Source of the DNA: Gonium pectorale
Taxonomy: Eukaryota; Chlorophyta; Chlorophyceae; Chlamydomonadales; Volvocaceae
Assembly: GCA_001584585.1 (NCBI GenBank)
Contig: LSYV01000015.1
Span: 317,972 to 381,971 of the forward strand
Reading direction: 5' to 3'
Length of the DNA: 64,000 bases
Shown here: piece after piece, positions 35,268 through 47,600 of the stretch
Layout of the letters: every line of letters begins with the position of its first letter
How positions within the stretch are numbered: position 1 is the stretch's first letter
Notes under the pieces: generated by a model
What the model saw: the letters and a program-made list of their open reading frames with translations, nothing else
The model's database searches: none
What the model was told of the DNA's origin: nothing
Position numbers and translations under genes: made by a program

Positions 35268-36965
35268 GCCGGCGGGCGCCGGGCGAAGAGGCGGGGCCCG
35301 GATGGGCCAGGAGCCGTGTCGGCTGCGTTTGGTTGGGGGCTGAAAGCCATGGAAGGCGGGTGCCCCACAGCTGCGATGGTGAAGCCTGGAGCATGCTGAG
35401 TAGGTTGCGCAAAACCATGCATGGGCAGGGCACAATGTGGGCGGGGATACGAGCCGCGCAGGTGACCTTTGAGGCGCTTAGTGACCAGAATGCTGTCAAA
35501 GCAGAGGACTGCGCTTATGAGGGGAGTACCGGCGTGCAGCGTAGGATAGGACGGTACAAGGCAAGCGGGACCAGAGGAGGGAGGTGCGAATGATGTTCGT
35601 GTGCTTTGGCCTCTCCCAGGCTTCTGGCGCGGTTTTGATGAGCGCTTATTGTGCGACTAGGTCATACCGAGTGAGGCTGACGGCGGCGTGGGCAGTGCCT
35701 TTAATTTATGTCTTCGGTGGTGAGAGGGGCGAGACTGGACAAAGGTTCGGGATGCATGGCCATGGAGAGGCGTGAAGAGCGACCATAGGGGATTGGCACC
35801 ACGCGATGGACAGATTGGGGTTGATCCCCTTTGACGCAAGCAGTATTCATGGATGCATAGCACGCACGTGATGGTGAAAGTTTGTAAGACCTAGGATACT
35901 GATAAGGGGAGGTATGGGAAGGTTGGCTTCCAACCAACAACTTGGCTTTTCAAGCTTGGGCAAGAGAACGGGCAAGAGAACGAGCAAGAGGGTGAATTTA
36001 TACTTGGGCGTGGGTTGCCTGAGTGACCTGCGTGGGCAGGTGGGCGGCAAAGCAAGAGCGGTGTAACCCCGGCCTGCATGCTATTCCCCCGTTAGTGCCC
36101 GAACAAGCTGTGTGTCACCGTGGACTGCTTTGCGGGCGCTACGTGTTGCCAGTGTCGGTGCCTGTCCCTCAGGTTACACTGTTCCAACTCTTCGCGGCTC
36201 GAGCATAGTCAAGCCGGAGTCTTGAAGTGTGCCATCAGACATTCTCGCATCCGAGCAGCAAGGCCTTGCGGCTGAAGGACGTCGAAGGCTTGTGTCGTGG
36301 AGTAGCCCGGATTCAGGTCGGTGAGGTCGGTATCCCTGGAGTCAAACGTTGCGCGATTATGGAGGCCCATAAACCCGGCTCCCGCAAGCCTGGCGCAGTT
36401 GCTTGCCACTGAAATTACAATCCAGGGTCCCGCGGGTCCGTCCCGTCAGTCGCTGATTTCGTAACTCCAAACCAACCAAGAATATTGATGCCTCGCTGAA
36501 GTCATGCGGTACATTGTGAAGGGGGATGCGGGGCAACGGCCCCTGTGTCCGTCGTGTCTGCTTGGCTCCTCATAGTTCTACACAGTTCCTTGTCAACGCC
36601 GGCATATTTGAGCACGTACAGAAGACCGGGGCGAGCAGCTGATACGAGTACGGTTTTGGGGTGGGTCCCTGGGATCGGGCTGCAGGCTGCTAGTCTGCAT
36701 TCTTTACGTCTCAGAGAACATCTGCAAGCTTCCTTACCACTGCTTCCCTCTGGGAGCTAAGAGCCGACCTCCGCAAAAGCAGGAGGCGGCGCAAAAGCAG
36801 AGGCCTTGGACCCTAGACTGTACCTTGAGACTGAAAATGAGCATTGCGAGAAGAACGCCATGAGTAGAGCCAGGCAGAGGCGTTGTTTGCCTATCCGCGA
36901 CTTGGCCCATCTCCTTTAGCCTTTAGGGGCGGGGTTCACCCGCCGCGTGTAGCGGCGCGGGCAGC
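35268..36965. other. 3' flank of the PLP enzyme gene and promoter region of the kinase-like gene
   Basis: About 1.7 kb between two plus-strand genes. It holds a TGTAA at 35883-35887 and three tandem GCAAGAGAACG-like units near 35955-35990. No coding exon is supported. Confidence 0.6.
35883..35887 (+). terminator. TGTAA polyadenylation signal
   Basis: Lies 616 nt past the stop codon of the PLP enzyme gene, on the same strand. A 3' UTR of that length is normal for volvocine algae. Confidence 0.45.
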
Positions 36966-38325
36966 ATGGCCGACGCGGGCCATAACGATGGAGACGACGA
37001 GATAGCGGAGGTGGACCCCGAGGGCAGCTACTGCCGTTACAAGGAGCCTGTGGGGAAAGGGCGCTTCAAAACCGTATTCAAAGCATTCAACAGGTAAGCG
37101 GTGTGCACCTCAGCGGGCTTGGGGGGGCCGGGGGCGTGCCCGAAGGGGGCATTTTTCGCGACGTGCTGCCCCTGACTGGCCTTTTGCGACCGCCCGACCG
37201 CGCAGCCAAATCGGGATTGATGTGGCATGGAGCAAAGTCAGTGCGGAGTCCAATCACCTGAGCGAGGACCAGCTGCACAGCGTCGCCAAGGACATGATGA
37301 CGGGGTTGGAGCTGGACCACCCCAACATCATCAAGTGCTTCAGATGCTGGGAGGATGAGGAGCATGGATGCATCAACCTCATCACGGAGCTCTTCACGTC
37401 GGGGAACCTGCGCCAATACCGCAACATGCACAAGCACCTCGACCTGAAGGCCGTCAAGCGCATGGCAAAGCAGATCCTGCGCGGCCTGCAGTACCTCCAC
37501 AGCATGAGCCCCTCAGTTACGCACGGGGACCTGCGCTGCGACAAAATTTACGTGAATGGCCACAGCGGCGAAATCAAGATCGGCGACCTGGGCCTCGCGA
37601 CGCTGCTTCCCTACCGCTGGGAGGAGCACGAGGGCCACAAGGGTGCATTCGACACGTCTGTGGACGTGTTTGCGTTCGGGCTGTGCATGCTGGAGCTCAT
37701 CACCCTCAAGCAGCTCGACCCCCAGCACTGCTCCGACTGGCCGAAGCTGCTGCAGGAGGTGCCCGACGACGAGGCGCGCGCCTTTATTGCCAAATGCCTG
37801 GGCCCCTCAGAGCAGCGGCCGACGGCGGAGCAGCTGCTGGCTGACCCGTTCTTCACCGTGCGCAAGGAGCCCAACAAGCTGGGCGGCGGGGGGGACGGCG
37901 AGTTGAACGCCTCCGGCAAGAACCTCGCGGCGCTGCCGCTCGATCAAGGCGGGGCTGCGGGGGAGAAGCGGCGGGCGGACGACGCTCTTGGGGGACCTGG
38001 TGCGGAGCCGGAGGTGGGGTCGGGCGAGGCCAGCATCGCCGTGGGGCGGCTCAAAGGCGAGGACTACGAGTTCGTATTTAGCGCAAAGACGGCGGAGAAC
38101 AAGCTTCACTTTCAGCTCACCATGCTGGGTGTGACGAAGCCCGGCGAGGAGAACCAGCTGAAGCGCGACATTGAGTTCGTGTTTGACCCGGAGGCGGACA
38201 CAGCTGACAGCCTGGCGGGGGAGCTGTCGCAGCAGTTCAACCTCAGCCCCACGGACACAGAGATATGCGCCGCAGCGCTCAAGGAGTACCTCGCAAAGGA
38301 GCTGGGCAGCGAGGCAAACGACTAG
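36966..38325 (+). CDS. WNK-type kinase-like protein, probable pseudokinase
   Basis: Exons 36966-37093 and 37206-38325; 415 aa. Family: WNK kinases, recognised by the Lys placed in the glycine loop (VGKGRFKTVFKAF), VAWSKV in place of the usual subdomain II Lys, LDHPNIIKC, KIGDLGLATL and DVFAFGLCMLEL, and by a C-terminal OSR1_C-like domain (RDIEFVFDPEADTADSLAGEL). The catalytic loop, however, reads HGDLRCDK (149-156) where WNKs have HRDLKCDN, so the loop Arg, Lys and metal-binding Asn are all changed. The segment after DLG (170-172) lacks any GTPEFMAPE equivalent. I infer a pseudokinase or scaffold; the frame is open, so it is not an obvious pseudogene. WNKs in animals and plants control ion transport, timing and osmotic responses. 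Confidence 0.85.
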
Positions 38326-39787
38326 TGTCGTTTGGGGCTGCCCTTGGGCGGCCTGACTTGCTGGACCCGGACCTCCCCTGCGTGCGCCCATGGGTTGCCT
38401 GCGCATGCCTGCCTCTGGGATGCCGGCGGTCCTTGGGTGAGGGTGGCCAGCACTAAGCAACTAGGTGGTGGCCGCCTACTGGATCCCGTGCTACTGCTGC
38501 ATAGCGATCAGGGTGTGGAGGGGCAGCTCATTGCCAAGGCGTCGAGGGTGTCGCCTTGGCGGCGCCGCCGTGGGAGGTGGCTGCGGGGGCTGGCTCGTGC
38601 TGGCATGCTACGTTGGGAAGGTCGCTGGCCGCCGCGGAATGCGGCTGTGCTACGGCTACATGGCGCAGGTGGTGCAGTAGCGGCGAGATACGAGACTTAA
38701 AGCATGGCCCAACCGTACGTTGTCGGTCAGCCAGCAGCCATGTCTACGTCTCTTGCAGGAGTAGGGATGCCGGTGGTAAGAGTTGTGCTGCATAGATGGC
38801 ACCGGTGCGTGGTGCCGCGCAGGATGCTCGTTGGGTACGATACGCATCTAGGGAAGCATGCCCACGAGGAACTTGTTGTGTGTATGTGTACCTTTGTATG
38901 TGCGAGGGGAGAGGGCGGCTTACCTGGTACTCTTGCGGTCCACGCGCGGACCAATGCACAGGGTGGGTCGTATGGCCGTCGTGTGGCGGCCTACCGTTGG
39001 GCAGGGCCCCAAGGACTTAGCTTAGCTACATGGCTTGCTTGGGCCCTCTGGCAGCTAGGTAGTACAGGAAAGTGCAGGGCGATGTGTGATTGTGGTTGTT
39101 GGGAGAAGGGGACGTAATGATAAGCATTGGCGGAGTGATGATGGGTCATTCTCATCCTCTGATCATGGACGAGTCTTCTTTTGCTGCCATGGGGCTAGCG
39201 TTCGCGTCGGACTGAGTCTGATCGATGGGTGGATCCGATTGCACATGTGGGGCCGCCAGGGCGGGCAGTCAATTGTATCCCGCAATATGATGGTGACCTG
39301 GTCTTTCAGGTTTCGGTTCATGACCAGCCCAGCGAATTGTGTGATTGTGACATGCGAAGCATCCGTAACCCTGTCGACGCACTCGGTGCACGGGAAAAGG
39401 GGAGTATCCTGGCAGGTTGCACGTCTTAAAAGACGGTTTGGGGCATGAAAGGGGTGACCTGGTGGTAGCTCCTGCGCCACCTTCTTGTGGCCTGCCTGCA
39501 ACAGCCAAGGTCGGGTGCGTGCGGCTAACTTGATTAGGCCATGTCAGCGCCCGTCATCCCGGACACGGCCCACAGCAGCACAGACCCGCGCTGTTGATAT
39601 GTCGATTGGCCGTTGCACGGCCCTGGGATCCACCTACCTGGAGTAGACCTCAATGGGACCTACCTACCTATGATGCCGTAAGGCACTTGCGCAAGCGCCA
39701 ACAGTCAATACATGTCTCAATACAGCGCTTGCTATCTACGATGCATGCACCTGCGCGCTCACGACATAGACCAGCATTCCTCAACCA
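38326..39787. other. Convergent intergenic region
   Basis: Between the kinase-like gene (+) and the FAM114-like gene (-). I found no TGTAA on either strand and no supported exon; the two 3' UTRs must meet here. Confidence 0.5.
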
Positions 39788-42700
39788 CTAAGCGTCCCCA
39801 TCCTTAGCTCCCGCTGGCGTGTCGCCGGCCGTCCCTGCATCTGCCTTGGCCTCAGCGCTTTCCGCCCAATCCTCCGCCTGCTCCTGCCCACTCCGCTTCA
39901 TGGCCACGCCCTCCTCCTTTCCCGCCTCCCCCTGCTCCTCCACGTTTCGCCCCTGTGCCTCATTGCCTGCCTCCTGCTGCGCAATCTCCAGCACCAGCCG
40001 GCGCAGCAGCACCGCATATAGAAGCCCCTTGTAGCCGCCCTGGATGGACGCCGATGCCGACGCAGCGTACGACTGCAGCTTCTCCTCCAACTCATCCAGC
40101 GTCGCCGCCTCCAGCCCCTCCGGCAGCGGCGTCGCCACCGCGTCCTGTCCCTTCGCGCTGCCGGACCCGGCGTCGGCGTCGGGCTTCACCTCCGCCCCGG
40201 CGCGCGCGGGCCGCAGCGCAGATACAGCATCCAGATAGGCGGCGGTGATGGCTGTAAGGTCGGCCAGCATGCGGCGCGCCTCGCCTGCCAGCAGCGCCGC
40301 CTGCTGCTCGCTGCTGTCTGGCCACTGAATGCCGTCCACCGAAGGCCTGCGGGCGCAGCCGTCGAGCCGGGGCCGGGCCATGTACACCCCGCTTGGTAAC
40401 ACCGCAGACCGCGCCGCCGATACCGGTAAGGAAACAAGCAACCTTGCTTGGATTGCCCATGCGCGCAAAGGTGGTCATCACCGCAGCACCGGGATGCAAA
40501 GATGCAATCGGCCCCCTGCGGCTGTTCCGTGCCGACCCGTCCCTGCCAGAGACGCTCCCCTCGTGCCGCCACACCTGCCCGTCCGCGCCGGCGCCGCAAG
40601 GCTGGCCCCCAGGTTGAGCAGCAGCTGCAGCTGCGCCGTGGTGACCTCCGCGATGCGCTTGGTGGCGTGTGACTGGAACGAGTCAAGCAGCGCGCCGCAA
40701 TCGGCAGGCTCCCGGACGGCGTCCTCCTCCCCTTCCTCATCCTCCCCCTTGGCAGTCGCCTCGCTGCGACGCGTGGGGTCCAAAGCAAATGGAATGGCGT
40801 CAGGCGGTGCGCAGTTACGTGTGCGAGTGGAGTTCGGCCACCTCATATGGTCAGCGACTGATATGTAAAGTACATTTGTGTAGCACACAGGCGCGCTGGT
40901 TTGTGAGCGCCGTTCGTGCTTGTATTACCAGCGCACGTCCAGTGCCGCCGCCAAACCCTACTGCTGAGGCCAACGCGGCTTCGGTATCTTGGTACCGTAC
41001 AACGCCCCCAGTCCCCAGCCCTGTTATCCTCCCTCCTAGCACTCCGGGGCGCGGCAACCGACTGCCATGTACCCAGCCTGCCCGCGCGCAGCCGCGACCC
41101 CGTCGCTGCCGTCCCGCCATCCGGATGTCGCCGCATCCTAGCCTTCCATCCCCGCCCAGCAGTTGCCAATGTTAAGTCCTTAGCAGGTTCATTCTGGGTC
41201 AAGGTTAAGGGTTCACCGGATGCCGACTAGGCTGCTTGTTCGCCAGTTGACTTAACTCGCAAGCTGTTTTGACCGCGCAGTTCGCAATCCCACATAGTAT
41301 GCCCCACCTGCTGGCCTGCTGCTTCTGCCTCCGCGCCGCCGCCGCCGTGTCCCGCAGCTGCTGCAAGAACGCCTCAGCGCGCGCCGCCGAGTCGGCCGCC
41401 AGGTACCCAATTGGGTCGTACATGGCTAGCAGCGCGTCCGCTGCCGCGCGGGAGCCGGCCTCTAGCTGCGGGAGAGCCGGGACGTCTCCGGCAGCAGCCG
41501 TGGAGTCGGCGAAGCCGGCGGGGCGGAGGACGGCCAGGTCGTTGAAGAGGGGCCCCAAGCTGGCCAGCGCCCCGTCGAGTGCCGTCTGTTGGTCGCCTGC
41601 GGTCGAGGGGCTCAGGAGGCAGCGAGGGAGGCAAGGGCGGTGTTGGAGGGGCCAAGAGCGCGTGGGGGGAACCGCACATGGCCATGGGCGGTCATCCTGA
41701 GCGGGCGTCGTTCGGGTAATGGTTAGCTGGATGAGCAAAGCCGCGCTTACACGGCTTGCTACCGGAGTTTTGGAGGGGTGGAAACCGAAGGTTCATGCTC
41801 GCAGAGCAGTCCCTAAGCATAGCCTCCCGTGCCTGCGTGCCCACCTTCCAACTTGGAACGAGACCTGTTCAGCAGGTGGGCGCACTCGTTGGACAGCCCC
41901 GCCAACTCCTCCGACAGTTGCTCGCCGCCGTAGATGTAGAAGAAGTCCTGTGGGGCGGAGGGTCAGCCAAGATCGACAAGCTGCCCAGGGTAGAGGCTAG
42001 AAACATGAACTACGGGGCTGGAGAGATGATCATGCCAGTCGCTTTATCACAGCGCCGTGCGCTGTGCGTTGATACACGCATGACGCCAGCGATGGCAAAC
42101 TCTACTGTGCAGCGGACGCTGAGCAGAGGGCCTGAAGGGACCGATTGCATGCGAACGAGGCGTGGCCCTTCGCGCGCCTGTGCCGCCTAAGGGCCATAGG
42201 AAATAGGACGCGCCAGGGTTCGCGGGTGTGGTTGCCGGCGCACCTGGAACGTGGACGGGTCGCGCCCCATGTCCGCGGCGCGCGCATCCGCCTCCTCGCC
42301 CCAGATGCGGCGTCGGCCTGCCGGCCCGCCGACTCCCGCAACCTCCTCCAGGAGCACCATGGCAGTCCGCCCCACGGTCTGCGGGGCACTTGCCATGGGG
42401 GCCACAAGGGGCAGGGGCAAATCAGTTGCATATAGGTTTAGGGCCGCAGGATCAAGGATTGTACGCCTCAACAATGCTCATGATGCGTTGCAAGACAGGC
42501 ATAGTCGCTCAGTGCGGCGAACCAGGGAGACCGCGCGCGAATCTCCCTTATACAAATGCATTTCGCTTCCTCTCCTCCTTCCGGTTCCTGCCCCGGCTCC
42601 GGTCCGCATCCCCTCCTCACGAGACCGCAGCGCCCGCACCTCCAGCCCCCGCTCCGCCGTGTGCGCCAGCGTGCTGCCAATCTGCGCCACGCCGCGCACC

Positions 42701-44382
42701 GCGCCGCCGCCGCCTAGCCCCACGTCCGCCACGCTTGCCGCCACCTCGGCCGCCACCACCTTGGCCACGCTGCTCAGCCCGCCCCACAGGCTGCTGATGG
42801 CGCGGGCGGCCCCCGTGGCCAGCTGCTCCACCTGCGCATCGATAGCCTGGGGCGGTGCGGGGGCCGGGGAGGAGCCGTGGCATAGTGGGAAGACCCCGAA
42901 GTGGCGATGAAATGGTTTAGGGCAGGAGCACGGACCGTTTGGTAGGGGGCGCACGGGACCGAGCGCTCTGTGCACTGGGCAGTGCACACTGCCATGCAGT
43001 GCACACCGTGCGACCAGGCAACCTACGGCGCCACAGCCCAACCACTCCCCGCGCACGTCTCAGGCGCGCAACCTGGATCAGCACCTGCAGGCCCGTCTCT
43101 AGCTCCGGGTCCTCGGGGCCTGACGCGTCTCCCTCGTCTGCGCGCCCGCCAACCGAGAACGCCTCCCCGGCAGACGCTGCTGCCGAGGCGTGTCCCCCTG
43201 CGCTGCCTCCCTGGGGCCGCGCCGGCTCGGCCGCCTGGCGCGGGGCTGCCGTGGGCAGCGCAGAGCCAGCGGCCTGCTCCTGACCGTCGTCGTCATCGCC
43301 CTTCTCGCCACTGCCGGCTGCTCCGCCGGCGTTGCCCACGGCGGCGGCCTCCGCAGCCCGGTCAAGCTCACTGAGCCGACGGGCCTCCTCCTCCTCGTCC
43401 TCTGCTCCCGTCACGTCCGCGAGGGCGGCCTGAACCGTCTGAGTCAGGTCCTGGAGAATGGAGAATGGGAAGGCGCAGCCGACAGGATGTGGAAAGGCGC
43501 CATTGACCGCGGGGGAGGTGGCCTCGGCCAGGTGGGCTCCGCACTGACCCGGAGTAGATGGAGCATGGGGCGCTGCCGAAGTTGAGGGAGAAGGGCCCTG
43601 CGGCTATATGCAGCCGCCTAGAGCAGTCGGCCCCGTTAACCCGCTCTGCAGTCCCCTGAACCCAAACCCCCCTACGCACGGCAGGGGGGGTTCATGCCAT
43701 ACACCGCCCTTACCTTGACGTCCCGGACTGCTCCTGCAGCCACCTCACGGAGCTTCCCACCCAGCGCGCCGAGGCCCCAGCCGGCACCCCAGCCTACGCC
43801 CCAGCCGGCGCCCGATGAGCCGCCCTGCGAGCCGCGTTGTTGCTGCTCGTGCTGCTCCGGCTCGTCCTCCTCGTCAAGCTCGTCTTCTTCTTCGTCGTCG
43901 TTCACTCGGCTCGCCGGAGCCTTCTTCGGCACGGGAGAAGGCGCGGCAGAATGTGAAGGGGTAATTTCCGAAAGCGCGACACTCTGCACTTGAACTGCAG
44001 GTGAAGGGGCATGAGGCTGAGGCCCGTCAGCCACTGGAGCTATCGGATTTGCGGGCTCGGCTGTTGCAGTCGGCTCCTCGTCGTGAATGTGCTCCGCGCC
44101 GCGGTCCAGCTTCTGCGTCTCAGCCTGCTCCTCTGTGGGCTTGTACTCCTGGCTCGGAGCTGGAATTGGCGTTGCCTGCTCGACTACGGAAGCGACTTGC
44201 GCGGAAGCTCGGGCTGGCTGCTGCTCAGGCCTGTCCGGGCTGCTCATTGGCGGGGTCTCATCGTCAGGCGTATCTAAGGTGGCCCACTCATCCATCTCAG
44301 CGTCAGTGGGCTCTGGTGCGTCACCAAGGTCGACACCCTCAAAAGGATCATCTTCTAATTCTTCCTCCGGCTTGGGCGCCAT
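39788..44382 (-). CDS. FAM114-family (DUF719, NOXP20-like) protein
   Basis: Exons 44382-43714, 43450-43073, 42846-42640, 42378-42244, 41947-41845, 41596-41308, 40763-40575, 40346-39788; 842 aa with every phase matching. Acidic N-terminus with PFEGVDLGD, then a Gly-Trp block (GWGVGWGAGWGLGALGGKL) typical of FAM114 proteins. TVGRTAMVLLEEV, DFFYIYGGEQLSEELAGLSN with LLNRSRSKLEG, and GIQWPDSSEQQAALLAGEARR match plant and animal members as I remember them. The family is peripheral to the Golgi; human FAM114A proteins bind Rab2 and take part in vesicle traffic or autophagy. Length exceeds the usual 500-600 aa because of acidic and Ala-rich inserts. It starts 280 bp downstream of the ArfGAP stop on the same strand. 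Confidence 0.78.
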
Positions 44383-44662
44383 TGTGTCAATGCCTACTAT
44401 GAGCATCAAGTTTGCAAGGTGCCTTGTTACACGGGATTACGGATCAACCGTCGCAACGGTCTCTGCAACCGTGCAGTGCTCACCGTCCAAAGCTCAGACC
44501 TTGTGCACGGCTGCACTTCCACAGTCTGTCACAGTCCCTACGGATGCAACTTTCGGCACTAGCCAATTCGGCAGGGACGTCAACCTTGCACAACCCACGA
44601 ACAAGCCCTTACGGCAGTCCACCTGCCTTGTAAGCTCCGAGGATGGCCCCGATACGACGCCC
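44383..44662 (-). promoter_or_regulatory. Very short spacer holding ArfGAP 3' UTR and FAM114 promoter
   Basis: 280 bp between the ArfGAP stop codon and the FAM114 start codon, both on the minus strand. The only TGTAA (44431-44427) lies 45 bp before the FAM114 ATG, so the two transcripts are likely to overlap. Confidence 0.55.
44427..44431 (-). terminator. TGTAA polyadenylation signal for ArfGAP gene
   Basis: TTACA on the plus strand, 232 nt past the ArfGAP stop. Its closeness to the next start codon is notable. Confidence 0.5.
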
Positions 44663-47600
44663 TCAAGCAAAGGGATTGCCGGTGCTGGCAGGTGGATGCG
44701 TCGGCGGCTGCGCAGACGCCGGCAACGCCCCGGCCATGGGGCCAAACTGGAACGCGCTGGCCCCGCCCTGCCCACCCGCACCTGGTGCCCCGGGCATCCC
44801 GGGCTGTATGGCTGTATAAGGGAACACCGCTGGCCTTGCTGCAGAGGCGGGCACAGCACCGCCGTTTGGCCACCCGCCTATGGCCTGAGTGGACGCTCCT
44901 GGCACGGCCGGAAGCGTCGGCCCGGGTCCCGCCTGGGGAGCCCCGGGGGAGGGGTACCCAGCCGGCCCCACGCCAGGCATCCCGCCCAGCACAGGGGGCC
45001 GCGCGTGCGGCACGCCCGCCGCCACACCCATGCCCGGTGCGTAGCCTGCAAACCCGTGCCCAATGCCTGGCGGCATCATGCCCCCGGCCCGCGGTGGCGC
45101 CATCGGCACGGGCTCGCAAAACAGGTCGCTTGGCAGCTCGGCCCGGGGAGGCAGCGCAGGCGGCTGCGGCGGCAGCGCCGCTGTGGCGGCCAGGCTCGGT
45201 GCACCTGCGTTGGCCCCGCCGCTGTGGCTGGCCACAGCGATGCCTCCGGCAGATGGGGCTCGCGGCTGGGACGAGGGCGAGGGCGATGGGATGGGACCCG
45301 CGGTGGGACCCGCAGTGCTGACGGCCGGAGCTCCGAAGCCAGCCCCGCCGGCGGTGGTGGGGGAGGCGCTGGCAAACGCACCCCAGTCGGCGTCGTCGTT
45401 GAAGCCGCTGGAGCTGGCCGCCGCAGATGCCCTTGGCCCGTGAGCAGCAGCGAACGACGTACCGGTGGGTGGCGTGGGCTGCGGCGGATGGGCCACAGCG
45501 GCGACGGCGTGGCCGCTGGGCCCGGCCGCACCGCCCCCGCTGACAAATTGGGAGCTCCGCACCTGCAGCTGCTGCAGCTGCTGCGACCCCGGCGGGAATT
45601 GTCCATGCGCCGGGGGGCTGGACACAGCTGGTGCCGTTACATAGGAGCCGAAGGGGTCAAACTGCCGGGCCGGCGCGGCGGCAGCCGTTGCGCCAGCGGG
45701 TGCGGCGGCCACCGCTGCCGGAGTGAAAGGCCCAAACGCGTTGTCGGTGAAGCCCAGCTGGACAGTTGTTGGGGGACTGGCAGCGGCTGCGGCGAGAGGG
45801 GCCGCTGTGGCAAAGGCGGAGCCCGTGTGCACGGGTGCGGGGGCGGGCTGTGTCGAGGCCGGAGCGCCCGCGTGCCTGTGGGCGGATGAACGGAGGGGAT
45901 GGGCTCGCAAATGACATGCAGCAACCATGGGACCGTTGCGAGAGCAAACGTACTTGGCGCAGGCGAGCGAAGAGAGGCGTGAAGCATCCGGGCAGACGCG
46001 ATGAGCGTGTGTGAGGGTTGGCTTTTGTGTGGTGGCTGAATGGTCCCTTCGTCGGCACCTCCGACCCGCCAAGTCCCCTCACGACGTACCCCTCACAACC
46101 AGAGCCCTTGCCGCGAGACGCCCAAGATTCCCACTTCAGCACCCCCCACCAACACACCCCAACACACTCGATCCAGGAGCGCGCTAAGCTGAGCTAGATG
46201 CGATACCCCGGCAACGAGCACCGAGTGCAGTAGTACTCACCCGCTGGTGGAGGCCGCCGCTGGCGGCCCATGCGCAGACGGATGAGGCTGGCCCAGCGCC
46301 GGAGCCGGAGCCGCGGATGCAGACGCCGAGGTTGAGGGCGAGGTGCCGGCTGCGCTCGGACTGCTTTGCAGGGAGGGCGTGGGGCTCACCTGCACAGGAG
46401 CCACCGGAAGCAAGACGTCGGGCAAGGAGCTGGTGTCAGCCATCAAGCCAGTACCGGTACAGCGGCCACAGCAGGACAGCCTGGTATATTTTCACAATGA
46501 CGCAACCAATGCGGCAATGCCTTGGTTGGATTCCTCTCAACGGTTGTGTAGCCGACACCCGTTGCAGTTACACCGGTTGCAGCAGTCCGTGCTCTACCGA
46601 CTCGAAACGCACACCCCGGGCACCTAACTGGTCCTAGTATCTGGTTTGCCCTACTGGCCCGAACGCTCTCACCCCGCTCCCACCTTGAGCACCGCTCCCC
46701 CCCTGGAGCACGGTGCAGCAACGCTATCAAAATTCTGCTCGGAAGGCTTCGAACCCGCACTTGGGGCTGTGTGGTTTTCATGTCAAATTAAAAAATCTCT
46801 CACAATCCTAACGGCGTGTGGACTATCGCTCCAGGGGTGCGCCGGCCCCGTGTGTGGGTTTCTTCCATGTCCAGCCGCGGGCCCCCTGATTGGGTATAGC
46901 ACTAGGCCACTGTTTCATTGCTTGGTTTGTCTGCTGGTGCTGCCTTGCTGCCCGTACTTTCGCAGTAATTTCCCGGTGGCACGCCGGGTCCCCCAGCGTC
47001 GGGGGTACTGTAACGAAGTCTGTCTGCCGGCCCACTGGCAAAGTTCAGGTTTCCTGTATGGTTTGCCCTACTGGCGGACATAAGAGGCGCCGCACAATGG
47101 CCACGCCTCAAGCCGCGCGCTTGCGGCGTGGGCTGCAAAGCGCAGCAACAGCATGTCTAGCATAGGTAAGTGTTTCGGGACCCACCGTCAATTTGACAGC
47201 ACCCGATGCTCCGCCGAGCACCTCCGACATGGGCCTCACCGGGATGTTGTCTGCCCCGGCCCCGGCGCGCTGCCACAGGGAGCCAGGGGAATCACGCCCA
47301 CTTAGTGACCCACAGGAATAGAAATGGTAATGGGTGGTGCGAGCGCGTAGATATCGCAAAGCAGACGCCATTCAGGCTGCAGAGACCGCTCAAGAACCTC
47401 CGTCAGTCCGAATGGCCCAATGCCCCGCCTCACCGGTGCCGCAGCTGAAGCCTGCTGTGGCGTGTTGCTGAAGTAGCGCTTGTCCAGGAACACAGTGCGG
47501 ACCCAGGCGTCCAGCTGCGGGCGTCGTGGGCAGGGGGCAGGGGGGTTTGGGAGAAACAGGGGGCAGGGGGGTTTAGGACAGAGCAGGTACGGCCTCATAC

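Noticed and set aside
44087..45889. 600-codon open frame on the plus strand
   Set aside because: It overlaps the antisense of the last ArfGAP exon and FAM114 exon 1; its Arg/Gly-rich product is a GC-driven shadow of real minus-strand coding exons.
46745..46756. GGTTCGAAGCC on the minus strand, resembling a tRNA B box
   Set aside because: The flanks do not form a T-arm stem and there is no A box at the right spacing, so no tRNA or clear tRNA-SINE.
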